Assembly (NCBI GenBank): GCA_964458255.1
Contig: CAYWHY010000003.1
Span: 1-63,495, forward strand
Direction of reading: 5' to 3'
From: Suilimivivens sp964458255
Lineage (GTDB): Bacteria; Bacillota; Clostridia; Lachnospirales; Lachnospiraceae
Length of the DNA stretch: 63,495 nucleotides
Of this stretch, positions 53,645 to 63,188 are shown piece after piece. The notes under the pieces are model-generated. The model worked only from the letters and a program-made list of their open reading frames with translations, did no database searches and had not been told where the DNA came from. The stretch's first letter is position 1; each line of letters opens with the position of its first letter. A program made the translations under genes and the position numbers.

Positions 53645-54613
53645 CTAACTTCTTAGCAGATATTCCCGGATTGATGCAATTGCATTCGCGCCATCCGCTG
53701 CTGCCGTAATAATCTGACGCAGTTTCTTTGTCCTGATATCTCCTGCTGCAAAAACACCCGGTGTCCTGCACACACCATCCTCACCTGCCAACACATATCC
53801 CTTTTCGTCGCAGGCTGTTATTTCACGAATCACTCCGCTTTCAGGCAGAATTCCTACCGCCACAAAGACACCATCCACCGCAAGAGCACTTTTTTCTCCG
53901 GTCTTTACATTTTTAAGCTGCAGGGACGTTACCTGCTCCTCCCCTTCGATACTTTGCGCTACTGTATCCCGGATAATTTCCACATTCGGAAGCGACATGA
54001 CTTTTTTCTGCAAAATTTCCGCCGCCCTGAACGTATCTCTCCTGTGAATCAGATATACTTTTTGACAAACTCCGGCCAGAAAAACGGCATCCTCCACCGC
54101 TACATCACCGCCGCCTATAACAGCTGTAATTTTCCCTTTAAAAAAAGCACCGTCACAGGTTGCACAATAAGAAACACCCATCCCGGAAAGTTCCTCTTCT
54201 CCCGGAATGTTCAATTTAGCGTGAGAGGCTCCCATCGCAGCCAGAACCGTTTTGGTTTGCAGGGTGGCAGTGCTTGTTTCCACCAAAAAGCCTTCTGCCT
54301 GCACTTCTTTTGTTTCGGCAGATGCCGCCTTCAGTATAGCTTCGTCTTTCCTTTGACATTTTTTAATGGAAAGTACGGTATCCTTTCGGAACTCACATGC
54401 AAGTCTGTCTGCATGCTCTCTTAATTTCATTCCCAGTTCCATTCCTGTAATCCCCGGCAGCCCCGGATAGTTATCCACTTCATAAGTATTGACCACCTGT
54501 CCCCCGCTTATGGGACTTTTTTCGATTGTAACAGCATTGAGTCCGGCTCTCTTTGCATAAATGGAGGCACTTAAGCCGGCCGGCCCCGAACCAATAATCA
54601 CTACATCATACAT
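53645..54613 (-). CDS. trxB: FAD-dependent thioredoxin-reductase-like protein
   Basis: A 322-residue enzyme starting MYDVVIIGSGPAGLSASIYA, with a redox pair in YCATCDGAFFKGK (CATC), a second Rossmann motif VIGGGDVAVEDAVFL and the FAD-binding end GVFAAGDIRTK. It fits the thioredoxin-reductase family; a ferredoxin-linked flavin-thioredoxin reductase is possible. The ribosome binding site is GAGGGAAACG. It follows the SDR gene with a 27-base gap. Confidence 0.9.
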   Translation of the reverse strand: MYDVVIIGSGPAGLSASIYAKRAGLNAVTIEKSPISGGQVVNTYEVDNYPGLPGITGMELGMKLREHADRLACEFRKDTVLSIKKCQRKDEAILKAASAETKEVQAEGFLVETSTATLQTKTVLAAMGASHAKLNIPGEEELSGMGVSYCATCDGAFFKGKITAVIGGGDVAVEDAVFLAGVCQKVYLIHRRDTFRAAEILQKKVMSLPNVEIIRDTVAQSIEGEEQVTSLQLKNVKTGEKSALAVDGVFVAVGILPESGVIREITACDEKGYVLAGEDGVCRTPGVFAAGDIRTKKLRQIITAAADGANAIASIREYLLRS

Positions 54614-54640
54614 AACGTTTCCCTCCTATACCGCTTATTT

Positions 54641-55360
54641 TCAAATAAAGCCGCCATCCATGGTAATGACCTGTCCCGTCAGATAAGACGGCGCATTTAA
54701 AACCTGCTTAATCATCTGTGCTGCTTCTGTAATCGTCCCCATTCTGTCAGCCGGAATCTCCTCTGTCAAAGCAACTTTTTCCTCTTGCGTAAAACAGGCA
54801 TTCATTTCCGTATCGATAACGCCAAAAGCCACCGCATTTACCTGTATCTTACTTGGTGCCAGTTCTTTTGCAAGTGCCTTTGTAAAGCTGTCTGTCCCTC
54901 CTTTGGTAGCACTGTAGGCCACTTCCATTGATGCCCCTACTCTGCCCCAGACAGAAGATACATTAATAATTTTCCCACTTTTTTTATGCACCATTCCCGG
55001 CACCCACATCTTGCATGTATAAAAAAGGGCATCCAGGTTTGTCCCCATTATCTGATGCCACTGTTTTACCGACATATCTGTCAGAAGTCCAACATGGGAT
55101 ATGGCTGCATTATTGATCAATACATCCACGTTCCCTGTTTTTCCGTATAACGTCTTGACCTGTTCAAAATCAGACACATCACAACAGAATGCCTCGCAGG
55201 AAATATGGTATTGACTAATAAGGTCATTTTTAATCTTCTTTATTTTATCTTCCGACTGTTTACAGACAAGATATAAATCGTATCCTTCCTGTGCCAGCAT
55301 TTCGGCTGTTGCTGCCCCTATTCCACGGGAGGCACCTGTTACCAGTGCTTTTTTTTTCAT
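54641..55360 (-). CDS. SDR family oxidoreductase (FabG-like)
   Basis: A 239-residue short-chain dehydrogenase. Cofactor motif TGASRGIGAATAEM, the NNAA motif, catalytic Ser (NVSSVWGRVG) and Tyr-x3-Lys (YSATKGG) are all present, ending VITMDGGFI. It resembles 3-oxoacyl-ACP reductases but is not in a fab cluster, so its substrate is unclear. It is followed by the trxB-like gene and follows carB, separated by a terminator. Confidence 0.9.
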   Translation of the reverse strand: MKKKALVTGASRGIGAATAEMLAQEGYDLYLVCKQSEDKIKKIKNDLISQYHISCEAFCCDVSDFEQVKTLYGKTGNVDVLINNAAISHVGLLTDMSVKQWHQIMGTNLDALFYTCKMWVPGMVHKKSGKIINVSSVWGRVGASMEVAYSATKGGTDSFTKALAKELAPSKIQVNAVAFGVIDTEMNACFTQEEKVALTEEIPADRMGTITEAAQMIKQVLNAPSYLTGQVITMDGGFI

Positions 55361-55388
55361 AAAGTCACCTCACCCTAGCGTATGAACA

Positions 55389-55423
55389 CAAAAACCCGCC
55401 TCGCTATTTCTGACAAGACGGGT
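55389..55423 (-). terminator. Intrinsic terminator after carB
   Basis: ACCCGCCTCG (55394-55403) pairs with CAAGACGGGT (55414-55423) with G-U pairs; five T follow on the minus strand. Confidence 0.8.
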
Positions 55424-55450
55424 CTGTGATTCTGTTTTGGTATTTAGGAT

Positions 55451-58400
55451 TTATTTGTCATGAATCTCACTGTGCAGTTCCTGTAAGGATTTTAGTTCGC
55501 TGCCCTCATGAGACTTCACATAATGAATTCCCTCTGCCGTTGCTTTTGCTGCCACAACCGTTGTAAAATAAGGAACCTTTGCCTTAATGGCCGCTTTACG
55601 CAGATAGCTGTCATCAGACACGCCATCCTTGCCGGCAGGCGAATTAATAATAAGCTGAATATCCCCATTGGTAATCATATCAGCCACATTAGGACGTCCT
55701 TCACTTAACTTCTTTACCTTTGTTACCGGAATTCCATTAGCAGAAATCACATCATAGTTACCTTCGGTAGCCACAAGCTTAAATCCATCATCCGCAAGCA
55801 TTCTCGCCACTTCCACAACTTCGCCCTTATCCTTATTATTCACGGAAATAAGTACCGTTCCTTCTAACGGAAGCTTAGACTGGCATGCTTCCTGTGCCTT
55901 GAAGAATGCTTCCCCATAAGAACGTGACAAACCAAGCACTTCACCGGTAGAACGCATTTCGGGTCCCAAAATCGGGTCAACCTCCTGGAACATATTGAAG
56001 GGGAATACCGCTTCTTTTACACCATAATTAGGAATTACCTGTTCCTTCAAGGCCGGAACCGGTGAAGGACGGCCGGTAATTTCAGATGTAATAATCTCGG
56101 TAGCCAAAGGCACCATACGGATGTTACATACCTTAGATACAAGCGGTACTGTACGGGATGCTCTTGGGTTCGCTTCCAAAACAAATACTTTACCGTTTTC
56201 AATCGCATACTGCATGTTCATAAGACCCTTAACATGCATTTCTTCTGCAATCCTTCTTGTATATTCTTTAATGGTTTTTACATTTTCTTCTGTAATATGA
56301 ACGGAGGGAATGATACATGCCGAATCCCCCGAATGAATCCCTGCCAGTTCAACGTGCTCCATGACTGCCGGTACAAACGCATGTGTTCCGTCGCTGATGG
56401 CATCTGCCTCACATTCCAATGCATGATTCAGGAATCTGTCTATCAAAATCGGTCTGTCAGGTGTCACACCTACCGCAGCATTCATATATTCCGTAAGAGT
56501 TGCATCATCATAAACAACTTCCATGCCTCGTCCGCCAAGTACATAGGAAGGACGAACCATAACCGGATAACCGATTCTGTTTGCAATTTCAATTGCCTCT
56601 TCTACATTAACAGCCATTCCTGACTCCGGCATGGGAATTTCCAATTTTTCCATCATAGCACGGAATAAGTCACGGTCCTCTGCCAAATCAATGACAGACG
56701 GAGCTGTTCCCAAAATTTTCACGCCGTTCTTTTCAAGGTCCGCTGCAAGATTTAACGGTGTCTGACCACCAAACTGGGCAATGACACCAAGCGGTTTTTC
56801 CTTCTTGTAAATACTGAGTACATCTTCCATGGTAAGAGGTTCAAAATAGAGCTTATCGGAAGTATCGTAATCAGTTGATACCGTTTCGGGATTACAGTTA
56901 ACAATAATGGTCTCAAATCCCAGCTTCTTAAGTGCCATGGCTGCATGTACACAGCAATAATCAAACTCAATCCCCTGACCGATTCTGTTAGGGCCACCGC
57001 CAAGAATCATAATCTTAGGCTTGTCTGTACTAATGGGATTCTTATCTTCTGCATTATAAGTTGAATAATAGTAGGCATTATTTTCTGTACCGCTTACATG
57101 TACGCCTTCCCATGCTTCCTCCACGCCAAGACAGATACGGTGGTTACGGATATCCTCTTCGGGAATTTCAAGTAACCGGCTTAAGTATTTATCAGAGAAA
57201 CCGTTCTTTTTGGCAGAAATCAGCATTTCATCGGAAATCATGCTTCCTTTCCATTTAAGAATGGCTTCTTCTTCCTCAACCAGTTCCTTCATCTGTTCAA
57301 TAAAATAAGCTTTCACCTTAGTAATCTCATGAATTTCTTCTACGGTAGCACCTTTCCGAAGTGCTTCATACATGATGAAATGACGTTCACTGGAAGGTGT
57401 AATAAGCTTTTTAAGCAATTCTTCCTTTGTAAGTGAATCAAAATTCTTTACATGACCAAGTCCATAGCGACCTGTCTCTAATGAACGGATTGCTTTCTGG
57501 AAGGCTTCCTTATAAGTCTTACCGATACTCATAACTTCACCAACCGCACGCATCTGGGTTCCCAGCTTATCTTCTACCCCTTTGAACTTTTCAAAAGCCC
57601 AGCGTGCAAACTTAATTACTACATAATCACCATCCGGCACATATTTATCAAGCGTTCCATACTTACCGCAGGGAATATCCTTTAAGGTAAGTCCGGTTGC
57701 CAGCATGGCAGAAACCAGTGCAATCGGGAAACCGGTTGCCTTAGAAGCAAGTGCGGAAGAACGTGACGTACGAGGGTTAATTTCGATAACAATAATTCTG
57801 TCTGAAACAGGGTCATGTGCAAACTGTACGTTGGTTCCGCCAATCACTTCTACGGAATTTACAATCTTGTAAGCCTGTTCCTGTAATCTCTTCTGACATT
57901 CCTTAGAAATGGTAAGCATGGGTGCTGCACAGAAAGAGTCACCTGTATGTACACCCAAAGGATCGATATTTTCAATGAAACATACGGTAATGATATTACC
58001 TTCTGCATCACGTACTACTTCAAGTTCAAGCTCTTCCCATCCGAGAATGGATTCCTCTACCAGTACCTGACCTACCAGAGATGCCTGTAAACCTCTTGCA
58101 CAAACTGTCTTTAATTCTTCCTTATTATAAACAAGTCCTCCACCGGCGCCACCCATAGTGTAAGCAGGACGAAGGACAACGGGATAACCAAGCTTGTCCG
58201 CTATGGCAAGTGCTTCGTCTACAGAATAGGCGACCTCGCTGCGTGCCATCTCAATTCCAAGCTTATCCATGGTCTTTTTAAATTCAATACGGTCTTCTCC
58301 ACGCTCAATCGCGTCTACCTGAACACCGATAACCTTTACATGATATTTATCCAGGACTCCTGCATTATTTAACTCTGCACATAAATTAAGACCGGACTGT

Positions 58401-58675
58401 CCGCCCAGGTTCGGAAGAAGTGCATCCGGACGTTCTTTCGCAATAATCTGTTCCAGTCTTTCCACATTAAGCGGTTCAATATATGTTACATCCGCTGTCT
58501 CCGGGTCTGTCATAATAGTAGCCGGATTAGAATTGACCAGTACAATCTCATATCCGAGCTTACGAAGTGCCTTACATGCCTGTGTTCCTGAATAATCAAA
58601 CTCACAAGCCTGTCCAATAATAATCGGTCCCGAACCAATAATCAGAACCTTATGAATATCTGTTCTTTTTGGCAT
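55451..58675 (-). CDS. carB: Carbamoyl-phosphate synthase large subunit
   Basis: A full-length, 1074-residue CarB. Both ATP-grasp halves are present: MPKRTDIHKVLIIGSGPIII and GQACEFDYSGTQA at the N-terminus, and IMILGGGPNRIGQGIEFDYC in the second half. The C-terminal allosteric MGS-like domain ends KSLQELHSEIHDK. It makes carbamoyl phosphate for arginine and pyrimidines. No carA is adjacent in this window, though carA normally lies just upstream; the upstream gene here is a membrane protein. Confidence 0.97.
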   Translation of the reverse strand: MPKRTDIHKVLIIGSGPIIIGQACEFDYSGTQACKALRKLGYEIVLVNSNPATIMTDPETADVTYIEPLNVERLEQIIAKERPDALLPNLGGQSGLNLCAELNNAGVLDKYHVKVIGVQVDAIERGEDRIEFKKTMDKLGIEMARSEVAYSVDEALAIADKLGYPVVLRPAYTMGGAGGGLVYNKEELKTVCARGLQASLVGQVLVEESILGWEELELEVVRDAEGNIITVCFIENIDPLGVHTGDSFCAAPMLTISKECQKRLQEQAYKIVNSVEVIGGTNVQFAHDPVSDRIIVIEINPRTSRSSALASKATGFPIALVSAMLATGLTLKDIPCGKYGTLDKYVPDGDYVVIKFARWAFEKFKGVEDKLGTQMRAVGEVMSIGKTYKEAFQKAIRSLETGRYGLGHVKNFDSLTKEELLKKLITPSSERHFIMYEALRKGATVEEIHEITKVKAYFIEQMKELVEEEEAILKWKGSMISDEMLISAKKNGFSDKYLSRLLEIPEEDIRNHRICLGVEEAWEGVHVSGTENNAYYYSTYNAEDKNPISTDKPKIMILGGGPNRIGQGIEFDYCCVHAAMALKKLGFETIIVNCNPETVSTDYDTSDKLYFEPLTMEDVLSIYKKEKPLGVIAQFGGQTPLNLAADLEKNGVKILGTAPSVIDLAEDRDLFRAMMEKLEIPMPESGMAVNVEEAIEIANRIGYPVMVRPSYVLGGRGMEVVYDDATLTEYMNAAVGVTPDRPILIDRFLNHALECEADAISDGTHAFVPAVMEHVELAGIHSGDSACIIPSVHITEENVKTIKEYTRRIAEEMHVKGLMNMQYAIENGKVFVLEANPRASRTVPLVSKVCNIRMVPLATEIITSEITGRPSPVPALKEQVIPNYGVKEAVFPFNMFQEVDPILGPEMRSTGEVLGLSRSYGEAFFKAQEACQSKLPLEGTVLISVNNKDKGEVVEVARMLADDGFKLVATEGNYDVISANGIPVTKVKKLSEGRPNVADMITNGDIQLIINSPAGKDGVSDDSYLRKAAIKAKVPYFTTVVAAKATAEGIHYVKSHEGSELKSLQELHSEIHDK

Positions 58676-58773
58676 AACAAAATCCTCCTGAGTCCTGCAG
58701 TATTTTTTTCATCTGCAATATTTTATCACTATAGGTTATCAGTGTCAATTCAGACTTTTCTGTTTCCATTCAT

Positions 58774-60162
58774 TTATTTTCTGAAACTTTTTCCCTGTTT
58801 GTGCCGGTCTGTAAACCCACCTGTCAGCCATTTGCCTCCTTGCCTGAGTCCAAACTGCCATGTACAATATCCAACCGCCACTACCGTTACCAGCTGGGCT
58901 CGATAAGTAAAAAAATAATGCATATAAGAGTGATTCTGTAATACCATATATCGCAAATAAGGAACCATACCAATCAGCAGACATAGCGGAATCATGGCAC
59001 CGGAAAGCTTCTTTGGTCTTAGCAGATATACAATAGAAAAGCACAAAAAACAGCTTCCTGCAAACAGCCACATTGCCTCACCCAACGGCATCTGTTCTTT
59101 AAAAGGAAACAGACACCCCTGATTTCGACAGAGCAGACCAACGATTCTTTCCAACGCATTCGCCTTCGGGTCTAAATTCGTATTTCCCAGATATACCGTT
59201 CCTCCTATTCGTTCACCGGCCGCCATCATTGCCTGTCCGAATGCCTCTATACCAAGCACCCGTACAGCCAGCAGCCATTTCAGGAGAAACATGCCCGCAT
59301 AAGAAAGTCCCCATGCCATACCACATTCCGCCAAATACTTTATTTCTTCTTTGCATGTACGGAGGGAACCGGTCTCATACAACAGAATCATTAACATTAA
59401 TAACGGAATGGTAATCGTCAGCGTTTCCGTTGTCAGAAAATCCACAAAGCAGGTAATCACACCGGAAGCTGCCATCAGACTTACCATCTGCCTGCGCATC
59501 TGTTCTTCTTTCTTTTTTCCTGCAAAAATACACAGCTCTGCCAGTAAAATTCCATTTGATATCAGAAACATCATAACATATTCGACACAAAACATACACA
59601 TCCACACCTGTATGATGAGATTTCCAATCAGATAATTGACTGCAGCAGCTTTCAAATGTAAGCGCCATAAAAATACAACCGCCGTCAACAGCAAAAGAAT
59701 GGCTATGCTTCCAAGTATGATTCTCGCTCCTTCTATTCCCGTCACCGTAAAAAGTGGTCTGAGAAACACCATGGAGCCATGCCAGTATCGGAAATAATCC
59801 ACATTCGGTTCCCTGTCCTCCTGAAGGCTGTCATAAAAGCTTACATTCACATTTTCCCTTTCCGGATTGTAATAAGAAGCCTGTATCAATGAACGAAACG
59901 TATTTTCTTCCGATACATGATACATCACGTTCAGAAGAATACAATCCGCATAATTATCCCGTATCGTGTTAAATTGTGCAGGCAGAATCTCATCGAACAA
60001 TTCATGCTCCATAAAATAATCTGCGCTTTCCCTGCATGAAGTCCGAATGGCATCCTGCGGAATCAGTCCCGTAACCCAAAGCAACGCAATACACACCGCT
60101 GCCGTCATTCCTGCCACTGCCGCTATTCTTCCCACATTTTGAATCCGTTGTTTGATTGACAT
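58774..60162 (-). CDS. Polytopic membrane protein of unknown function
   Basis: A 462-residue protein with about ten membrane segments and an external loop at residues about 40-130 (ESADYFMEHELFDEILPAQF). I do not recognise a family. It lies 17 bases downstream of a GT2 gene, so the pair probably acts in envelope glycan or lipid synthesis. The external loop and hydrophobic bundle are GT-C-like, but no DxD-type site is clear. Confidence 0.65.
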   Translation of the reverse strand: MSIKQRIQNVGRIAAVAGMTAAVCIALLWVTGLIPQDAIRTSCRESADYFMEHELFDEILPAQFNTIRDNYADCILLNVMYHVSEENTFRSLIQASYYNPERENVNVSFYDSLQEDREPNVDYFRYWHGSMVFLRPLFTVTGIEGARIILGSIAILLLLTAVVFLWRLHLKAAAVNYLIGNLIIQVWMCMFCVEYVMMFLISNGILLAELCIFAGKKKEEQMRRQMVSLMAASGVITCFVDFLTTETLTITIPLLMLMILLYETGSLRTCKEEIKYLAECGMAWGLSYAGMFLLKWLLAVRVLGIEAFGQAMMAAGERIGGTVYLGNTNLDPKANALERIVGLLCRNQGCLFPFKEQMPLGEAMWLFAGSCFLCFSIVYLLRPKKLSGAMIPLCLLIGMVPYLRYMVLQNHSYMHYFFTYRAQLVTVVAVGYCTWQFGLRQGGKWLTGGFTDRHKQGKSFRK

Positions 60163-60179
60163 TTTTATCCCGTTCTTTC

Positions 60180-60857
60180 TTATTTTCCTACTATCATATA
60201 AATATGTCTAAGACCATCGCGTACCATTCTCAAATGCGATTTTCGTCCTCTTTGGTCGCGATACAATCTGACCGGCAGCTGTATAATCTTCTGCTGCGCA
60301 AGGGCGGCCTTCCCTATCATTTCGGTGGCAAATTCCATTCCCGTTGCCCGGCAGTTTAATTGAAGGAAGCTCTGTTTGTTGACTGCCCGCAGCCCACAGT
60401 GAAAATCACGCACCGTGCAATGATACCGGCACCGTCCAAGCCACGACAAAAATGGCACTCCCAGTCTGTGCAAAACCGGCATAGCCCCCTTTTCCATAGG
60501 AAGAGCCATCCGATTCCCTACCACCAGATCGGCTCCTTTTCGCAGTTCACTTACGAAATCCATCAGGTCGTCAAAATGATAGCTGCAATCACAATCTCCC
60601 ATAATCACATAAAACCCCAGTGCTTCTGCAATCCCCATACGAAGAACATTCCCGTATCCTTTTTCTTTACAATGAACCACCCTTGCATTTTCCCGCCTTG
60701 CAATTGCTACGGAATGGTCACTGCTTCCATTATCCGCCACCAATATTTCTCCTGCAATCCCATTTTCTTTTAAAAATCCGGCTGCCTGACGGATACAGGT
60801 TCCAATTGTCTTTTCTTCATTTAAACACGGTAATAAGATTGTTACCTCTGTGTGCAT
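60180..60857 (-). CDS. GT2 (dolichol-phosphate mannosyltransferase-like) glycosyltransferase
   Basis: A 225-residue soluble GT-A enzyme: VTILLPCLNEEKTIGTCIRQ, VADNGSSDHS and the DxD-like site IMGDCDCSYHFDD. The tail has no GtrA or membrane domain. It probably charges a polyprenyl-phosphate carrier for the adjacent membrane protein. The start at 60857 follows GAAGGG. It is preceded by a terminator at 60885-60928. Confidence 0.9.
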   Translation of the reverse strand: MHTEVTILLPCLNEEKTIGTCIRQAAGFLKENGIAGEILVADNGSSDHSVAIARRENARVVHCKEKGYGNVLRMGIAEALGFYVIMGDCDCSYHFDDLMDFVSELRKGADLVVGNRMALPMEKGAMPVLHRLGVPFLSWLGRCRYHCTVRDFHCGLRAVNKQSFLQLNCRATGMEFATEMIGKAALAQQKIIQLPVRLYRDQRGRKSHLRMVRDGLRHIYMIVGK

Positions 60858-60879
60858 CCCTTCTCCTTATTTTACATGA

Positions 60880-60928
60880 TAAAAACAGAAACTATATCCT
60901 TAAAAGAAGTGCAACATATAGTTTCTGT
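60880..60928 (-). terminator. Intrinsic terminator after the secreted protein ending at 60989
   Basis: ACAGAAACTATA (60885-60896) pairs with TATAGTTTCTGT (60917-60928), followed by five T on the minus strand. Confidence 0.88.
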
Positions 60929-60988
60929 TTCATACATTCACTTATTCACAATTTATCATGATAACCGCATCGGACCCGCTAACAGACC

Positions 60989-61795
60989 TTAAGAAACCAC
61001 ATTCGCAGTAAGTCCCAGTTTCGCTGCAAGGCCCAGATAGCCATAGAAGGCTTCCGTGTCATTCCATACAGCAGAAAAATCTGTCCCTGCCGGAATGGTG
61101 AGTTCATACCTGACACCGTCATAATTAAACAGGATAACCATGGTAACATCCGCACGGCTGTCGTTAAAGCCAAGCATTACATCACTGATACAGGGCATAT
61201 CGTCTGCTTCAAAGGTAACAGTTGCATTCTCACCGGCATTCTTAAGCAACTCACGGTACTGCTTCATAAAAAACTGCCAACAGGTTACCGGCTGTGTTGC
61301 TTCCACCAATCCACACTCTCTGCAGATGCATGCGGCAAGACCGTCCTGCGTCCTGGTCGGCTCTGTCATTATCATCCACTCAAAGCTGCACTTATGGCTC
61401 TCGCCTCCTGCATGTGATTTTTCCTCATCATCACTCCCCGTTACCGGCTTCAGGGTCAGCTTCAATGTTTGTCCTCCACTAAACATTGGAGACGTTATTA
61501 TCCTCCAACTGGTATAACCTCCGTATGACTGGATATTCTCCGCACAACCATCAATCATCTGACTCTCACTCCGGCCACCATATGTATATGTGATATCATA
61601 TGTAAATCCACCCGATGCCTTCATCTCATCACTTGTTGTTAATATTGTACCTGCGTCCAAACCGGAAGGAATACTACTTGACACACTAAAGTAGTATTGC
61701 GCTGCCTGCACCATCAGGCTGTTTCCGCACAATATACCCATACATAGCACCAATGCCATCCATCCTCTTAATCTTTTCATTATTTCTGTTTTCAT
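60989..61795 (-). CDS. Secreted protein with the shared C-terminal module
   Basis: A 268-residue protein with signal peptide (MKRLRGWMALVLCMGILCGN, cleavage near VQAA). The N-terminal domain (residues about 30-125) is a beta-rich region I do not recognise (YYFSVSSSIPSGLDAGTILT). The last 135 residues (60992-61396) align colinearly with those of the proteins ending at 41740 and 61989: a tryptophan at position 7, DGL, a CICRECG cluster, RADVTMVILFNYDGVRYELT and FYGY. Starts at 61795 (MKTEIM) or 61780 (MKRLRG) are possible. It ends with a strong terminator. Confidence 0.8.
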   Translation of the reverse strand: MKTEIMKRLRGWMALVLCMGILCGNSLMVQAAQYYFSVSSSIPSGLDAGTILTTSDEMKASGGFTYDITYTYGGRSESQMIDGCAENIQSYGGYTSWRIITSPMFSGGQTLKLTLKPVTGSDDEEKSHAGGESHKCSFEWMIMTEPTRTQDGLAACICRECGLVEATQPVTCWQFFMKQYRELLKNAGENATVTFEADDMPCISDVMLGFNDSRADVTMVILFNYDGVRYELTIPAGTDFSAVWNDTEAFYGYLGLAAKLGLTANVVS

Positions 61796-61988
61796 ACTAT
61801 CCCGTATTCCTTCCTTTTCGTTTAAATTCTACATAATAATGTATCACTTTGCTGTCATCTCTGCAAGTCTTTCTTTTCAATTTAAGCATGCCAATTCAGC
61901 CATGACAAGCAGAGCCACTCCCATTCTCCTTGCCCGGGAGTATATCATAATATTAGTTTTAGCCCTCCCAAAAAGAGGGTGGCGATTG

Positions 61989-62876
61989 TTATATCGCCTC
62001 TATCGTTGCTCCTACCGCATTTGCAAAGAAGAAGTACCCATAGAAATAATCCTCATCCGCAAGCAATCCCGTGAAGTCTGCTCCTGCCGGAATGGTCATC
62101 TGATATGCCTGGTTCTGATACTCAAAAGTAATCACCGTGGTTACATCCGTCCGCTCTGCAAGCTTTTTGATTACATAATCGGAGAGCGTGTACAACCGCC
62201 CGATGTCAAACGTTGCCGTTCCATTCTGTGGAGCATTCTTGATCTCACCGAAGAGTCCCTTAACAGCAGTCTCACTTGCAGGAATCACGCATCTTTCCTG
62301 TACATCACCACAGGAGCAGCGGTACTCTTCCACTCCATCTTCACTAAGGTCTGCCTCCCTTACGGTTGTCCAGACATAAGTATGGGTATGGGTATACACT
62401 TCTGCATTTGTACCGCCATCCGCCGTTTTCTCCAAAGCAACGGGAATAGGTCTGATTTTATCGTGATCAACAGTTCCATTTCCCGGAATTTCCTTATCAT
62501 AGGCTCCTCCGGTAATTTCTCCTTTGTCTGTTACCGTTCCATAAAAGGTTCCGTTGGTTATTGTTGAATACTCATAGTTCGTAACATTTTTGTAAAAAGT
62601 TCCCCCTTCGATTGTTCCTCTAGAAACGAATGGATCTGCAGAGTCTCCATTCTCTATATCACTGTAGAAATATCCGCCTGAAATAGTTCCTTCGTTGCAA
62701 TTGAAGTTATTGAATGTTCCGCTCGTGATCTCCTGTCCCGATCCTACTGTTACTTCATGCATGTGTTCATCACCGGAACACTCACTACACGTCCAAGTAC
62801 CTGCCAACGCCTCCATAGGAAGCACTGCAAATGCTATTCCGATTGCCAGGGCTGTGCCAAACAGTGCGCCCCCCAT
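61989..62876 (-). CDS. Secreted GGxFY-repeat protein with shared C-terminal module; possible frameshift at start
   Basis: A 295-residue open frame. The N-terminal part has a CxxC...HxH block (CSECSGDEHMHE) and beta-helix-like repeats (GTISGGYFYSDIENGD, GTIEGGTFYKNVTN, STITNGTFYGTVTD). The last 133 residues match the module of the 41740 and 60989 proteins. The ATG at 62876 gives a signal peptide without positive residues (MGGALFGTALAIGI). An ATG at 62890 (MKKRTWG) behind AAGGAG is in another frame by one base, at a G6 tract (62869-62874). With G7 it would join into an ideal signal peptide. Confidence 0.75.
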   Translation of the reverse strand: MGGALFGTALAIGIAFAVLPMEALAGTWTCSECSGDEHMHEVTVGSGQEITSGTFNNFNCNEGTISGGYFYSDIENGDSADPFVSRGTIEGGTFYKNVTNYEYSTITNGTFYGTVTDKGEITGGAYDKEIPGNGTVDHDKIRPIPVALEKTADGGTNAEVYTHTHTYVWTTVREADLSEDGVEEYRCSCGDVQERCVIPASETAVKGLFGEIKNAPQNGTATFDIGRLYTLSDYVIKKLAERTDVTTVITFEYQNQAYQMTIPAGADFTGLLADEDYFYGYFFFANAVGATIEAI

Positions 62877-62959
62877 GTTCTCTTTTTCATAATCTCTGTT
62901 TCTCCTTTCACATACTCACGATATTTCCCCTGCTCACCTTTTGTTGCTTTGTTAGGCTT

Positions 62960-62988
62960 ATTATAAACGATTGAAAAATATCGTGCAA
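62960..62988 (-). promoter_or_regulatory. Promoter of the GGxFY-repeat secreted protein
   Basis: On the minus strand TTGCAC (62988-62983), 17 bases, TATAAT (62965-62960). It lies 70 bases upstream of the 62890 ATG. Confidence 0.75.
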
Positions 62989-63065
62989 TGAGTTGACCAT
63001 AAAAAAACATAAAGAAGCTACTGCCAATCCTTTAACAGGAATTCAATACCTGCTGCAGCAAAAAG

Positions 63066-63112
63066 TATATTTATTTCAAGATTTGATGTATAGAAAAATA
63101 TATTTATTTCAA
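63066..63112. repeat. Perfect 14-bp direct repeat
   Basis: TATATTTATTTCAA occurs at 63066-63079 and 63099-63112, spaced 33 bases (about three helical turns), in a gene-free AT-rich stretch upstream of the secreted protein promoter. The rest of 62891-63188 holds nothing else I recognise. Confidence 0.6.
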
Positions 63113-63188
63113 TATGGAAGCAACAAAAATAATACACGGTTTCTATGATTGCCGCTTTTTTCTGCTATCAGATCATAGCTATCGGTTA

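Noticed and set aside
58652..58906. Small plus-strand frame upstream of carB
   Set aside because: Overlaps the carB start and membrane gene end antisense, with no ribosome binding site.
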